A stretch of DNA of 18,316 bases from Peptococcaceae bacterium BRH_c23 (GCA_000961805.1 LADV01000113.1:1-18316); one strand, 5' to 3'. Positions 1 through 6,719 are shown, counted from the stretch's first letter. Numbers and translations are program-made. The notes: generated by a model from the letters alone, not told the origin.

Positions 1-233
1 GCCTTTCGTTCCAGGGCCGATGATACTTGGGGCATAGCCCCTGGAAAAGTAGGATCCACACTGCTGGAGTCTGCGTTCTAAGTCGCAGTGTGGCGATAGG
101 CTCACCTTCGCCACGAAGTGTTTCTTTGGGGCGGGTGGCTCGGCGATACTCTCCACTGGAGACTATCGTGCCTATCGTATCTTCAGGTAAACAAGCGAAA
201 GGCCTATCTCTACCTTATGTGATAGGCCTTTCG
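1..233 (+). ncRNA. Structured RNA with mutually exclusive closing helix and terminator-like hairpin
   Basis: No convincing protein is encoded here, but many perfect helices can be drawn. They are 1-8 with 196-203, 11-16 with 39-44, 56-64 with 85-93 (9 bp), 94-101 with 170-177 (8 bp), 110-114 with 135-139, and 144-154 with 158-168 (10 bp around one C-C mismatch). Together they make a closed multi-branch fold. A 13-bp hairpin, 196-208 with 221-233, uses the 3' strand of the closing helix, so the two cannot form together. The U-rich tail after it (234-240) is interrupted. This fits an attenuation-type leader, or a stand-alone RNA (6S-like or raiA-like in size) followed by its terminator. I do not recognise a specific riboswitch core. 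The 5' end may lie before the window. Confidence 0.55.
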
Positions 234-240
234 TTTGTTG
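196..240 (+). terminator. Terminator-like hairpin at the end of the structured RNA
   Basis: Positions 196-208 pair perfectly over 13 bp with 221-233, leaving a 12-nt loop. A broken T-rich run (TTTG, TTG) follows rather than a clean T tract. Positions 196-203 can instead pair with 1-8, and 202-208 can pair with 95-101, so this hairpin competes with the upstream fold. Confidence 0.5.
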
Positions 241-306
241 ATGAAAAGAATACCTTAAAGCAGGATTTAAAGAAAGTTTATCGAATAATACATATCAAGA
301 GTAGAC

Positions 307-315
307 CGTCGACAG
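307..315. promoter_or_regulatory. Candidate GntR operator motif 1 (CGTCGACAG)
   Basis: CGTCGACAG followed by TATT. It shares the core GTCGACA-TA with the dyad at 2781-2801. FadR-subfamily GntR regulators often bind short palindromes with GT and AC half sites. The assignment is inferred from recurrence beside this locus. Confidence 0.35.
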
Positions 316-395
316 TATTTCCTGATTCTTAGTATTCCTTTTCCATGACCATGCTTCCCTAAGTATTGAATAATTGGGTATAGTAAGGTAAGGTG

Positions 396-406
396 TATTG
401 TCGATG
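396..406. promoter_or_regulatory. Candidate GntR operator motif 2 (autoregulatory position)
   Basis: TATTGTCGATG. Read on the minus strand it gives CATCGACAATA, which matches the CGACAATAT part of the dyad at 2781-2801. It sits just before the ribosome site of the GntR gene (AGGAGAG, 409-415), where a bound repressor could block transcription. Inference only. Confidence 0.35.
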
Positions 407-420
407 AGAGGAGAGATTTC

Positions 421-1107
421 TTGGCTAGTGTTATTAAAAATATGCCGTTCCATTTGCAAGTTTATCAGATTTTGCGGGAGTCAATATTAACCGGAAAGTT
501 TCGACCCGGTGAACGTTTACTTGAGCTTAAATTAGCGCAGGAATTAGGAGTAAGTCGTAGCCCGATTCGAGAAGCTCTACGCATGTTAGAGCAAGATGGA
601 CTTGTCAATACCATGGATAATGGAACGGTAGTAAACCCTATGGAAGTAGAAGATATTGAAGAGATTTATCAATGTCGGATTGCTACAGAACCGTATGCAG
701 GCTTCTTAGCTGCGCTGAAGATTAAAGACGAAGAAATTGCGGAGTTAGAGCAACTGGTAAACGAGGCTGAAGTGGCCTATGATCAAAAGGAATTCGAGCG
801 AGTGGTGGATTTAAATACCGCATTTCATGATCAAATCGTCCACATCAGTGGAAATGGGCGACTTAGTGAAATCGTTGATAAGATTCGATCTCTAAGTATC
901 CTGGCTAGGAATACAGAACTTAAAGTGTATTCCCGTCCACGGGATTATCTCGATGAGCACAAGCAAATTGTAAAAGCTCTTAAGGAAAAAGATGCTCACA
1001 TTGTTGAAAGTGTTATACGTAAGCACATTGAAAATGATTGGAAATATTATTCAAACCAGTATCAGGCGGCCTTAAATCACGAAGAGACTTCTAAGAAAAG
1101 AGTCTAG
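421..1107 (+). CDS. GntR-family transcriptional regulator, FCD (FadR) subfamily
   Basis: A 228-residue DNA-binding regulator. Residues about 10-75 form the winged helix typical of GntR proteins (ILTGKFRPGERL, then the recognition segment LGVSRSPIREALRMLEQDGL at 42-61). Residues about 80-210 are an all-helical FCD effector domain with the usual metal/ligand residues: N132-x3-H136 (D130 nearby), H180 and H202. Such domains commonly bind carboxylates through a bound metal. The start is TTG at 421, set by AGGAGAG at 409-415. The stop lies 16 nt before the amidohydrolase ATG, so the two are almost certainly co-transcribed. It probably controls the catabolic genes up to 5822 through the GTCGACA-type motifs. 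The effector is unknown. Confidence 0.92.
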   Translation: MASVIKNMPFHLQVYQILRESILTGKFRPGERLLELKLAQELGVSRSPIREALRMLEQDGLVNTMDNGTVVNPMEVEDIEEIYQCRIATEPYAGFLAALKIKDEEIAELEQLVNEAEVAYDQKEFERVVDLNTAFHDQIVHISGNGRLSEIVDKIRSLSILARNTELKVYSRPRDYLDEHKQIVKALKEKDAHIVESVIRKHIENDWKYYSNQYQAALNHEETSKKRV

Positions 1108-1123
1108 TACAGGAGTGGAAATC

Positions 1124-2524
1124 ATGAAAAGCGTGTTGATTAAGAATGGTCGTATCATCACTGCATCAGATCAATTTCAAGGAGATATTCTCATTCAGGA
1201 TGGTAAGATTGCTGCGATTGGTAAAGATCTAAAGGTGCAAACCGATGAGGCCATTGACGCAACAGGAAAATATATCTTCCCTGGGGGTATTGATGCTCAC
1301 ATCCATATGAATGTTCCTTGTAGCGATGGAAGTATATCAGCTGGTTATGATACAGATTCAATTGCCGCGGCAGTTGGAGGAACTACGACGATACTAGACT
1401 ACGTGCTCCAAGAAAACGGCCTTTCCCTCGAAGAGTCGGTAAGGCATTGGTCAGAGAAAGCCAAACTATCAGCCATTGATTATGGATTTCATCTCATTAT
1501 TACTCAAGCGAACGATAAGACCTTCAATGAACTGAATCTTCTTGTGGAGCAGGGAATCACATCGTTCAAACTGTTTATGGCTAATGACATAGCGATGACG
1601 GATAGAGAACTCTTTCGTTTTATGAGCGAATTCAAAAAGCTAGGTTGTAAGGCCTGCATTCATGCTGAAAATAAAGAGATTATTTTGGCCTTGCAAGAAA
1701 AGTACGTTACCGAAGGTAATATCTCTCCGAGTTATCATGCCAAAAGTCGCCCAGAGCCCTCAGAAATTGAGGCTATTAACAGAGCAATTACTTTATCTGA
1801 GCTCACTGGTTGTCCGACTTTGATTGCCCATATAAGTACGACGAAAGGGCTAAAACTTGTTCAAAATGCAAAAGCTAGGGGGATTCCTATCCACGGAGAA
1901 AGTTGTCCACATTATTTGCTTCTTTCTGAAGACAAATATGAATTAGAAGGTCATGAAAGTGCAAAATATGTACTATCACCTCCCCTTCGGAATAAAGAGA
2001 ATCTTCAAGGTTTGTGGAGAGGGGTATTGAACGGTTCGGTCGATATTATCTCCTCTGACCATAACGGGTTTAGTTATACGAAGCATAAACAACTAGGAAA
2101 AGAGGATTTCCGAAAGATTCCCAACGGAGCACCAGGAATAGAGCATCGTTTTGGCTTAATCTACCACTATGGAATGGAGAAGGGGTTAGATTTATCCCGA
2201 TTTGTTGAATTAGTCTCTACGAATCCCGCGAAAATTTTTGGACTCTACCCGCAGAAGGGAACCATTGCTCCGGGAAGTGATGCCGATCTGGTTCTTTTCA
2301 ATCCAGAAGCTGAACAAGTCATTACCGCAAAAAGTCAATATCAGAAATCAGATTATACTCCTTACGAAAAAACTAAGCTCAAGGGGAGCGTAGACACTGT
2401 TCTGTTGCGTGGAGAGCCTATTGTTCATCAAGGGACATTCGTAGGTGACCTTGGTAAAGGCAACTATCTCAAAAGAGAAAGATTTTCTACATCTTTGCAG
2501 AAGGTGACTTCAGCGGAGATTTAA
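1124..2524 (+). CDS. Dihydropyrimidinase/hydantoinase-family cyclic amidohydrolase
   Basis: Cytosolic metal-dependent amidohydrolase of 466 residues, the usual length for dihydropyrimidinase and D-hydantoinase, enzymes that open cyclic amides to N-carbamoyl acids. All metal ligands are visible: H59 and H61 (DAHIHMN), the carboxylated lysine K149 (SFKLFMA), H180 (CIHAEN), H236 (IAHIS) and D312 (SSDHNGF). The family C-terminal signature GKEDFRKIPNG is present. The start is ATG 1124, preceded by AGGAG at 1111-1115; a GTG at 1115 overlaps that site and is rejected. The substrate-binding tyrosine expected five residues after the lysine (Y155 in hydantoinases) is Asn154, so the true substrate may not be hydantoin or dihydrouracil. 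No carbamoylase gene is nearby. Confidence 0.9.
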   Translation: MKSVLIKNGRIITASDQFQGDILIQDGKIAAIGKDLKVQTDEAIDATGKYIFPGGIDAHIHMNVPCSDGSISAGYDTDSIAAAVGGTTTILDYVLQENGLSLEESVRHWSEKAKLSAIDYGFHLIITQANDKTFNELNLLVEQGITSFKLFMANDIAMTDRELFRFMSEFKKLGCKACIHAENKEIILALQEKYVTEGNISPSYHAKSRPEPSEIEAINRAITLSELTGCPTLIAHISTTKGLKLVQNAKARGIPIHGESCPHYLLLSEDKYELEGHESAKYVLSPPLRNKENLQGLWRGVLNGSVDIISSDHNGFSYTKHKQLGKEDFRKIPNGAPGIEHRFGLIYHYGMEKGLDLSRFVELVSTNPAKIFGLYPQKGTIAPGSDADLVLFNPEAEQVITAKSQYQKSDYTPYEKTKLKGSVDTVLLRGEPIVHQGTFVGDLGKGNYLKRERFSTSLQKVTSAEI

Positions 2525-2619
2525 ATTTATTAAGTGAGAAACTTTCTGAATGAAAAATCCTAGAATAATAGTTTGCTGATTAGGAATTAGTAGAAGTTGA
2601 AGAAGTAAAAGGGGTACGA

Positions 2620-2650
2620 CAAGGGACTAACCATCAGGGTTAGTCCCTTG
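2620..2650 (+). terminator. Perfect 13-bp hairpin, probable terminator or RNA-end stabiliser
   Basis: Positions 2620-2632 pair perfectly with 2638-2650 around a 5-nt loop. The following TGTATTAT is only a weak U tract, so termination may be partial. It separates the regulator/amidohydrolase pair from the racemase-permease-FAH unit. Confidence 0.6.
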
Positions 2651-2780
2651 TGTATTATGCGCCACGCATGGGGGTGGAAAGATCAGTCTAAAGTGCTAAT
2701 TATTACTGTCTAAAAAGATTAAATAATTCGAATAGTAATAGAGGAGTTTTTAAAATAATGGCGAATTAGTGTAGTAAATA

Positions 2781-2801
2781 GACTGTCGACAATATACAGT
2801 C
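2781..2801. promoter_or_regulatory. Operator-like inverted repeat containing TGTCGACA
   Basis: GACTGT (2781-2786) and ACAGTC (2796-2801) form a 6-bp inverted repeat. Inside it lies the 8-bp palindrome TGTCGACA (2784-2791). The CGACA-TAT core recurs before the GntR gene. This is the best single candidate binding site for the regulator encoded at 421-1107. Confidence 0.5.
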
Positions 2802-2845
2802 GAATGAATACAGATCAAAAAATTTATGGACGGAGGAATTTAATT

Positions 2846-3595
2846 ATGCTTAAAACTATGTTTGATCCAACAGAACAGAAGAAAATTGGAATGCTAACAC
2901 CCTCTTCAAACACTGCACTTGAGCCAATTTGTTCAAGAATGGTTTCCGGTCTAGAGAATCAAGTCACAATGCACTATTCTCGTCTTGAGGTAACGAAAAT
3001 TTCACTTGAAACGGATTCCTTATCTCAGTTTGATCTCGATCCATTTCTTCGTGCAGCAGAATATCTGGCTAATGCAGATGTTGATGCTATAGCTTGGAAT
3101 GGTACATCCGGTGGTTGGGTGGGCTTCGAGTTCGATCGAATGCTGTGTGAAAAAATCACTAAAGAAACGGGTATCCCTGCGACAACGTCTATGCTAGCCA
3201 TGCTGGATGCATTCGCGGAAAACGGAGTTAAGACCCTTCATACGGTTACTCCTTATATTCCTGAGATCGATGAGCTAATCATTAAGCAGTATGCAAAGTG
3301 TGGATACGAAGTCATTCATAGTCGTGGTTTGAATCAGACGGTTAATCGTTCCTTTAGCCTTGTTACTCCTGAGCAAATTAAACAAATGTGTAAAGAAGTT
3401 AGCGTAGATCCTGCTGACGGTACAAGCATTATTTGTACAAACTTAAGATCAACTTGGCAAATCGAACAACTTGAGAAGGATTACGGCATCACTGTTTATG
3501 ATAGTACAGCTGTAACCGTATGGAAAACCCTTAAGATGGTGGGAATTGATCCTAGTATTATTAAAGGTTGGGGCAGATTGTTTCAGGCAAAATAA
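2846..3595 (+). CDS. Asp/Glu racemase-superfamily enzyme (maleate isomerase/arylmalonate decarboxylase-like)
   Basis: A 249-residue cytosolic enzyme. The N-terminal IGMLTPSSNTALEP (residues 14-27) is typical of maleate isomerases and arylmalonate decarboxylases. Two-cysteine members have a Cys in each half. Here the first position is Asn85 (AIAWNGTSGG), while the second is kept as C197 (SIICTNLRST). That single-Cys pattern resembles arylmalonate decarboxylase, which has one catalytic Cys near residue 188, more than maleate isomerase. The start is ATG 2846, with CGGAGG at 2831-2836; an upstream in-frame ATG at 2804 lacks a ribosome site. It heads the second transcription unit. It may act on a small di-acid or substituted malonate made from the amidohydrolase product; the exact reaction cannot be told. 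Confidence 0.8.
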   Translation: MLKTMFDPTEQKKIGMLTPSSNTALEPICSRMVSGLENQVTMHYSRLEVTKISLETDSLSQFDLDPFLRAAEYLANADVDAIAWNGTSGGWVGFEFDRMLCEKITKETGIPATTSMLAMLDAFAENGVKTLHTVTPYIPEIDELIIKQYAKCGYEVIHSRGLNQTVNRSFSLVTPEQIKQMCKEVSVDPADGTSIICTNLRSTWQIEQLEKDYGITVYDSTAVTVWKTLKMVGIDPSIIKGWGRLFQAK

Positions 3596-3618
3596 ATTAT
3601 ACGAGGAGGAAGTTAATA

Positions 3619-4881
3619 ATGAAACGGACTAATGTGCGTTATTTGATTTTAGGTATGGCTATGCTCATGTACTTTATTACGTTTATGGATCGTGTAAATA
3701 TTTCTGTTGCGGCACCCTATATTTCTGAAGAATTTGGATTGAACAAAATTCAGATGGGCGCAATTTTTAGTGCATTTACGTTGAGTTACGCTATATTTCA
3801 AATGCCAGGGGGATGGTTAGGTGATCGTTTCGGAGCCAGGGTCATCCTACCAATCTTTGTTGTCTGGTGGTCTGCATGGACAGCATTTACAGCTTTGGGT
3901 AAAGGGTATACTTCTTTATTATTGCTCCGGTTTGGATTTGGTGTCGGAGAAGCAGGGGCGTTCCCTGTAGCCCAAACCGCACTCTCAAGATGGTTACGTC
4001 CTGAAGAGCGTGGCTTGTCACAAGGCCTTCTGCAAAGTGCTACCCGTATCGGTTCAGCCTTTACCCCGCCGCTAGTCGCATTGATTATTGGTTGGGGCGG
4101 CTGGAGGATGGCCTTTATCGTTTGTGCAGCTTTAGGTATTGCTTGGGCTATCGGTTGGTGGATTATATACCGCGATCGACCCGAAGATCATCCTTTTGCA
4201 AACAAAGCAGAAATCGATTATATCTTAAATGGTAAGAAAAAATCCATTGATACACCTAAAACCCCATGGAGCAGAATCCTATCTAGTCCAAGTATCTGGG
4301 CATTGTGCTTAAGTTATATGGCCTTCATCTATGTTACTTATATTTACTTCAACTGGTTCCCTACCTATCTTAAAGACGCACGCGATTTCCCCTTGTTAAA
4401 AATGGGTTTATACGCAGCTCTTCCTTTTCTTGCGGGAGCTATTGCGAATACTCTTGGCGGAATAATCTCTGATAAACTGATGAAGAAAACAAACGGTAGC
4501 AAATGGGCTCGTCGGATTATTCCCTTAGTCGGTTCCATTACCCTCGCTTTCTTTATGGTACCTGGAGCGCTGGTTGAGAATAATGTATTGTCGGTAATTC
4601 TATTATCCTTAGCTTTAGCTTCTTCGGAGTTTGGTATTGGAGTATATTGGGCTTCTGCCTTAGACATTGCTGGCCCCCATGCGGGAACTGTTTCTGGGCT
4701 TATGAATACTTTTGGAAATCTTGGTGGTTTTGTGTCGCCCTTAGTTTTTGGATATATAGTCCAAACTACCGGTAATTGGGCAACACCGTTTCTAGTTGCA
4801 TCCGTAGTATCTATTGCAAGCGCCTTATTATGGCTTATGATTGACCCAACCAAAAAGATATACGAAGAAATTCAGGGCTAG
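3619..4881 (+). CDS. MFS permease, anion:cation symporter (ACS) type
   Basis: A 420-residue membrane transporter with about 12 hydrophobic segments. The ACS-family signature is visible: YFITFMDRVNISVAAPYI (residues 18-35), motif A WLGDRFGARV (66-75), and the loop GVGEAGAFPVAQTALSRWL, as in glucarate, galactonate and hexuronate permeases. It probably imports an organic acid anion with H+. The start is ATG 3619, with GAGGAGGA at 3603-3610; the ATG at 3568 lies inside the racemase gene and lacks spacing. It follows the racemase by 23 nt. Its substrate is probably the growth substrate of the locus. Nothing looks broken. Confidence 0.9.
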   Translation: MKRTNVRYLILGMAMLMYFITFMDRVNISVAAPYISEEFGLNKIQMGAIFSAFTLSYAIFQMPGGWLGDRFGARVILPIFVVWWSAWTAFTALGKGYTSLLLLRFGFGVGEAGAFPVAQTALSRWLRPEERGLSQGLLQSATRIGSAFTPPLVALIIGWGGWRMAFIVCAALGIAWAIGWWIIYRDRPEDHPFANKAEIDYILNGKKKSIDTPKTPWSRILSSPSIWALCLSYMAFIYVTYIYFNWFPTYLKDARDFPLLKMGLYAALPFLAGAIANTLGGIISDKLMKKTNGSKWARRIIPLVGSITLAFFMVPGALVENNVLSVILLSLALASSEFGIGVYWASALDIAGPHAGTVSGLMNTFGNLGGFVSPLVFGYIVQTTGNWATPFLVASVVSIASALLWLMIDPTKKIYEEIQG

Positions 4882-4907
4882 AAATATTAGAAATAAGGTC
4901 AATTTTG

Positions 4908-4950
4908 GGGTAGGTGTTGCTCGGTTTATCGCCCGCTTACACCTATTCCC
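4908..4950 (+). promoter_or_regulatory. Intercistronic hairpin between permease and FAH genes
   Basis: GGGTAGGTGT (4908-4917) can pair with ACACCTATTCCC (4939-4950) with a 2-nt bulge. The hairpin sits just before the FAH ribosome site (AGGAG, 4961-4965), so it may stabilise mRNA or adjust expression of the last gene. There is no U tract directly after it, so it is not a clear terminator. Confidence 0.4.
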
Positions 4951-4973
4951 TATTATTTTAAGGAGACATGTCT

Positions 4974-5825
4974 ATGGAACGATATATTCGTTTTAATCAT
5001 AATAATAAGATTAGGTATGGATTGCTTAAAGGAACTATGGTTAGCGAACTCCTAGGTGATGAGTATCCTGATTTTAAAGTTTCTGGAATAGAGTACGAAC
5101 TTTCCACAGTAAAGCTATTAGCCCCATGTACTCCTACAAAGGCAGTTTGTGTTGGCCTTAATTACAAGGATACAATTTTAGAACCTGGAGCCAGGTGGCC
5201 CGTGGAACCTCTTTTATTCATTAAACCTTCAACAAGCGTATTAGACCCAGGTGAAAGCATCATCAAATGGCCAATGACAGATGATTTAGCCTTTGAAGCT
5301 GAATTAGCAATTGTTATAGGGAAAAAGGCACATCTTGTGTCTGAGGATGAGGCCCATAAGTATATCTGGGGATATACTATTGCTAATGATGTAACAGCGA
5401 AGGACCTACAGAAAACGGATGGACTATGGGCTCGCTCAAAGTCATTCGATACGTTTCTTCCCTTAGGACCATGGATTACCAGCGGAATTGATGCTCACAA
5501 TTTAATCATTACCTCCTTTGTCAACGGTCAACCAAAACAGAAGGGAAATACTGCTGATTTAATTTTTGGAATCGAATACCTTGTAAGCTTCATTTCTCAC
5601 ATCACGACGTTGCTACCTGGAGACGTTATTTTAACGGGTACTCCAGGAGGATATGGTTCATCCTTCAACGTAAATGATGAGGTTGAAATTGAGATAACAG
5701 CGATTGGTAAGCTGACCAACCACTGCAAAAGATGCACTGAAATTTGGAATCGTGAGCCTCGTCATGAATCTATACTGAGTGATACTAATACTAGTGTTGC
5801 TGGCGAGATGGAAATTGTAGTTTAA
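4974..5825 (+). CDS. Fumarylacetoacetate hydrolase (FAH)-family enzyme
   Basis: A 283-residue cytosolic enzyme with a short N-terminal domain and a full FAH catalytic domain (about residues 50-260). Metal ligands E108 and E110 (FEAELAIVIG) and D139 (TIANDVTAKDLQ) are present, as are K156 (RSKSFDTFLPLGPW) and the closing motif ILTGTPGGYG. Members include FAHD1-like acylpyruvate hydrolases, oxaloacetate decarboxylases and hydroxyheptadienedioate isomerases/hydratases. The start is ATG 4974, eight bases after AGGAG (4961-4965); an ATG at 4968 is too close to it. It ends the operon, before the terminator at 5833. It probably acts on a keto or enol di-acid late in the pathway. The tail after about residue 245 is longer than the core domain and carries HCKRC, of unknown role. 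Confidence 0.88.
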   Translation: MERYIRFNHNNKIRYGLLKGTMVSELLGDEYPDFKVSGIEYELSTVKLLAPCTPTKAVCVGLNYKDTILEPGARWPVEPLLFIKPSTSVLDPGESIIKWPMTDDLAFEAELAIVIGKKAHLVSEDEAHKYIWGYTIANDVTAKDLQKTDGLWARSKSFDTFLPLGPWITSGIDAHNLIITSFVNGQPKQKGNTADLIFGIEYLVSFISHITTLLPGDVILTGTPGGYGSSFNVNDEVEIEITAIGKLTNHCKRCTEIWNREPRHESILSDTNTSVAGEMEIVV

Positions 5826-5832
5826 AGCAAGT

Positions 5833-5857
5833 GACTACCTCTGTGGTAGTCTTTTTT
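5833..5857 (+). terminator. Rho-independent terminator of the catabolic operon
   Basis: GACTACC (5833-5839) and GGTAGTC (5845-5851) form a perfect 7-bp stem with a 5-nt loop, followed by six T residues. Confidence 0.85.
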
Positions 5858-5966
5858 ATTTATCTTAACATCTACTGAATGTTACCTCGATAGTAATTCA
5901 TGGTTGCAGCTACGGCGACACCTTGAGCGTGGTTGCCGGTTTAGCCTTTTTGGAAAAATCCAGGGG

Positions 5967-5996
5967 TTGGAATGTAACTTTTGAACATGGTATACT
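5967..5996 (+). promoter_or_regulatory. Sigma-A-type promoter for the vapD homologue
   Basis: TTGGAA (5967-5972), an 18-bp spacer and TATACT (5991-5996), about 30 bp before the start codon at 6029. With the terminator at 6323 this makes the gene a monocistronic unit. Confidence 0.6.
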
Positions 5997-6028
5997 ATGG
6001 TTTATGAGATAAGGGGGAGGTGTTTCCA

Positions 6029-6310
6029 ATGTATGCTTTAGCTTTTGAACTGCAATTTGAAGAACTAAAAAAACACTATGGGGATTGGGATGAAGCAAAT
6101 CTAGAAATAAGGCGAGAACTTGAAGCTCTTGGTTTTGAATGGATACAAGCAAGCCTTTATATTTCTAACAACGAAAATGATTTAATGAATGTGTATAAAG
6201 CGATAAGTAAACTTCGAAGAATTGACTGGTTTAAGAAATCGGTCAGGGATGTTAGAGCTTTCGAAGTTGAAGACTGGTCAAATTTCACAGAATTCGTAAA
6301 AATAGATTAG
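6029..6310 (+). CDS. vapD: VapD-family protein (Cas2-like fold endoribonuclease)
   Basis: A 93-residue protein with clear VapD hallmarks: the opening MYALAFEL, the central [13 protein letters not shown] (residues 34-46) and the ending [24 protein letters not shown] (67-90). Studied VapD proteins, such as the Helicobacter pylori one, are small dimeric ribonucleases with a Cas2-like ferredoxin fold, sometimes acting as toxins. The acidic residue at the end of strand 1, usually Asp7, is Glu7 here, which may alter activity. The start is ATG 6029, eight bases after AAGGGGGAGG (6011-6020); a GTG at 6020 overlaps that site. No VapX-type antitoxin is evident on either side, and there is no CRISPR array, so this is not Cas2. 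Confidence 0.88.
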   Translation: MYALAFELQFEELKKHYGDWDEANLEIRRELEALGFEWIQASLYISNNENDLMNVYKAISKLRRIDWFKKSVRDVRAFEVEDWSNFTEFVKID

Positions 6311-6322
6311 GTAATTGATGAA

Positions 6323-6367
6323 CAGAAAAACCTCTAACTAAATAATGAGAGGTTTTTCTGCTTTTTT
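6323..6367 (+). terminator. Terminator after the vapD homologue
   Basis: Positions 6323-6335 pair perfectly over 13 bp with 6348-6360 around a 12-nt loop. A T-run (6362-6367) follows. The A-rich 5' arm suggests it could also work in the reverse direction. Confidence 0.85.
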
Positions 6368-6396
6368 ATAGTCATTTCTTTAGTAGCTTAGGTCCC

Positions 6397-6492
6397 ATGA
6401 TCATTCCTCTCATTATTTTTGTGTTAGTAGTATGCCTTTTGACCTTCTTTGTTATCAAGATTCTAAAATCAGTAAATAATATTGGAAGATAA
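6397..6492 (+). CDS. Possible 31-residue single-pass membrane peptide
   Basis: ATG at 6397 opens a short frame: about 20 hydrophobic residues (IIPLIIFVLVVCLLTFFVI), then a basic tail (KILKSVNNIGR). This N-out/C-basic layout is typical of small bacterial membrane peptides, including some type I toxins. The ribosome site is weak (TAGGT, 6389-6393). It lies 23 nt before the zinc-ribbon gene, so it could be co-transcribed with it. It may be chance coding in AT-rich DNA. Confidence 0.35.
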   Translation: MIIPLIIFVLVVCLLTFFVIKILKSVNNIGR

Positions 6493-6515
6493 GAAATCGT
6501 GAGGGAGGTTTTGTT

Positions 6516-6719
6516 GTGAAGTATAAATGTCCGAAATGTAAGACCGAATACAGTAGCATAGCCTGGGATAGCGAAACACTAAAGGCTAAAGGACAGAACA
6601 AGATCAATGATTTTAGTGATGATGATATTGAATCGATCGAGATGCAAATCCGTAACTACAGTTATATTTGTCCTGGGTGTGGGGCAGAATCAGTCTTTGG
6701 TGTCGAAGGATTAACTTAA
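6516..6719 (+). CDS. Small zinc-ribbon protein
   Basis: A 67-residue protein of unknown role. Two cysteine knuckles, CPKC near residue 5 and CPGC near residue 52, should bind one zinc ion. Between them is a polar, acidic segment (FSDDDIESIEMQ). Zinc ribbons of this size are usually nucleic-acid or protein-binding modules. The start is GTG 6516, supported by GAGGGAGG (6501-6508). The gene stands apart from the catabolic and sensor genes, and the nearest hairpin downstream is the terminator at 6871. Confidence 0.7.
   Translation: MKYKCPKCKTEYSSIAWDSETLKAKGQNKINDFSDDDIESIEMQIRNYSYICPGCGAESVFGVEGLT

Larger units (their letters stand above)
234..420. other. Intergenic leader of the GntR gene
   Basis: No credible gene is seen. 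The stretch holds two GTCGACA-like half sites (307-315 and 398-406) and a TATAGT hexamer (379-384) that could be a -10 box, but I see no good -35 box 17 bp before it. The second motif lies about 15 bp downstream of that hexamer, a position suited to autorepression. Confidence 0.4.
2525..2845. other. Regulatory intergenic region between two transcription units
   Basis: No gene is seen. It contains a strong hairpin (2620-2650), a small ATGCG/CGCAT dyad (2657-2669) and an operator-like dyad (2781-2801) 45 bp before the next start codon. A weak in-frame ATG at 2804 has no ribosome site. I find no clear -35/-10 pair. Confidence 0.5.

Noticed and set aside
27..332. A 101-codon open frame on the + strand
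   Set aside because: It runs across the helices of the structured RNA and the hairpin, has no ribosome site, and its protein resembles no family.
2804..2845. Upstream ATG for the racemase-family gene
   Set aside because: It lies 2 bp from the operator-like dyad and has no ribosome site. The ATG at 2846 has CGGAGG at good spacing, and family homology begins after it.
4365..4853. A 162-codon minus-strand frame
   Set aside because: It is antisense to the MFS permease and its composition mirrors the permease codons. There is no ribosome site or family match.
5890..5940. Partial inverted repeat around CGGCGACACC / GGTTGCCG
   Set aside because: The pairing is imperfect, there is no T tract, and it does not line up with any gene boundary beyond the terminator already assigned.
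6029..6310. Cas2 of a CRISPR system
   Set aside because: The sequence matches VapD far better (MYALAFEL and [13 protein letters not shown]). No repeats, spacers or cas1 are present in the window.
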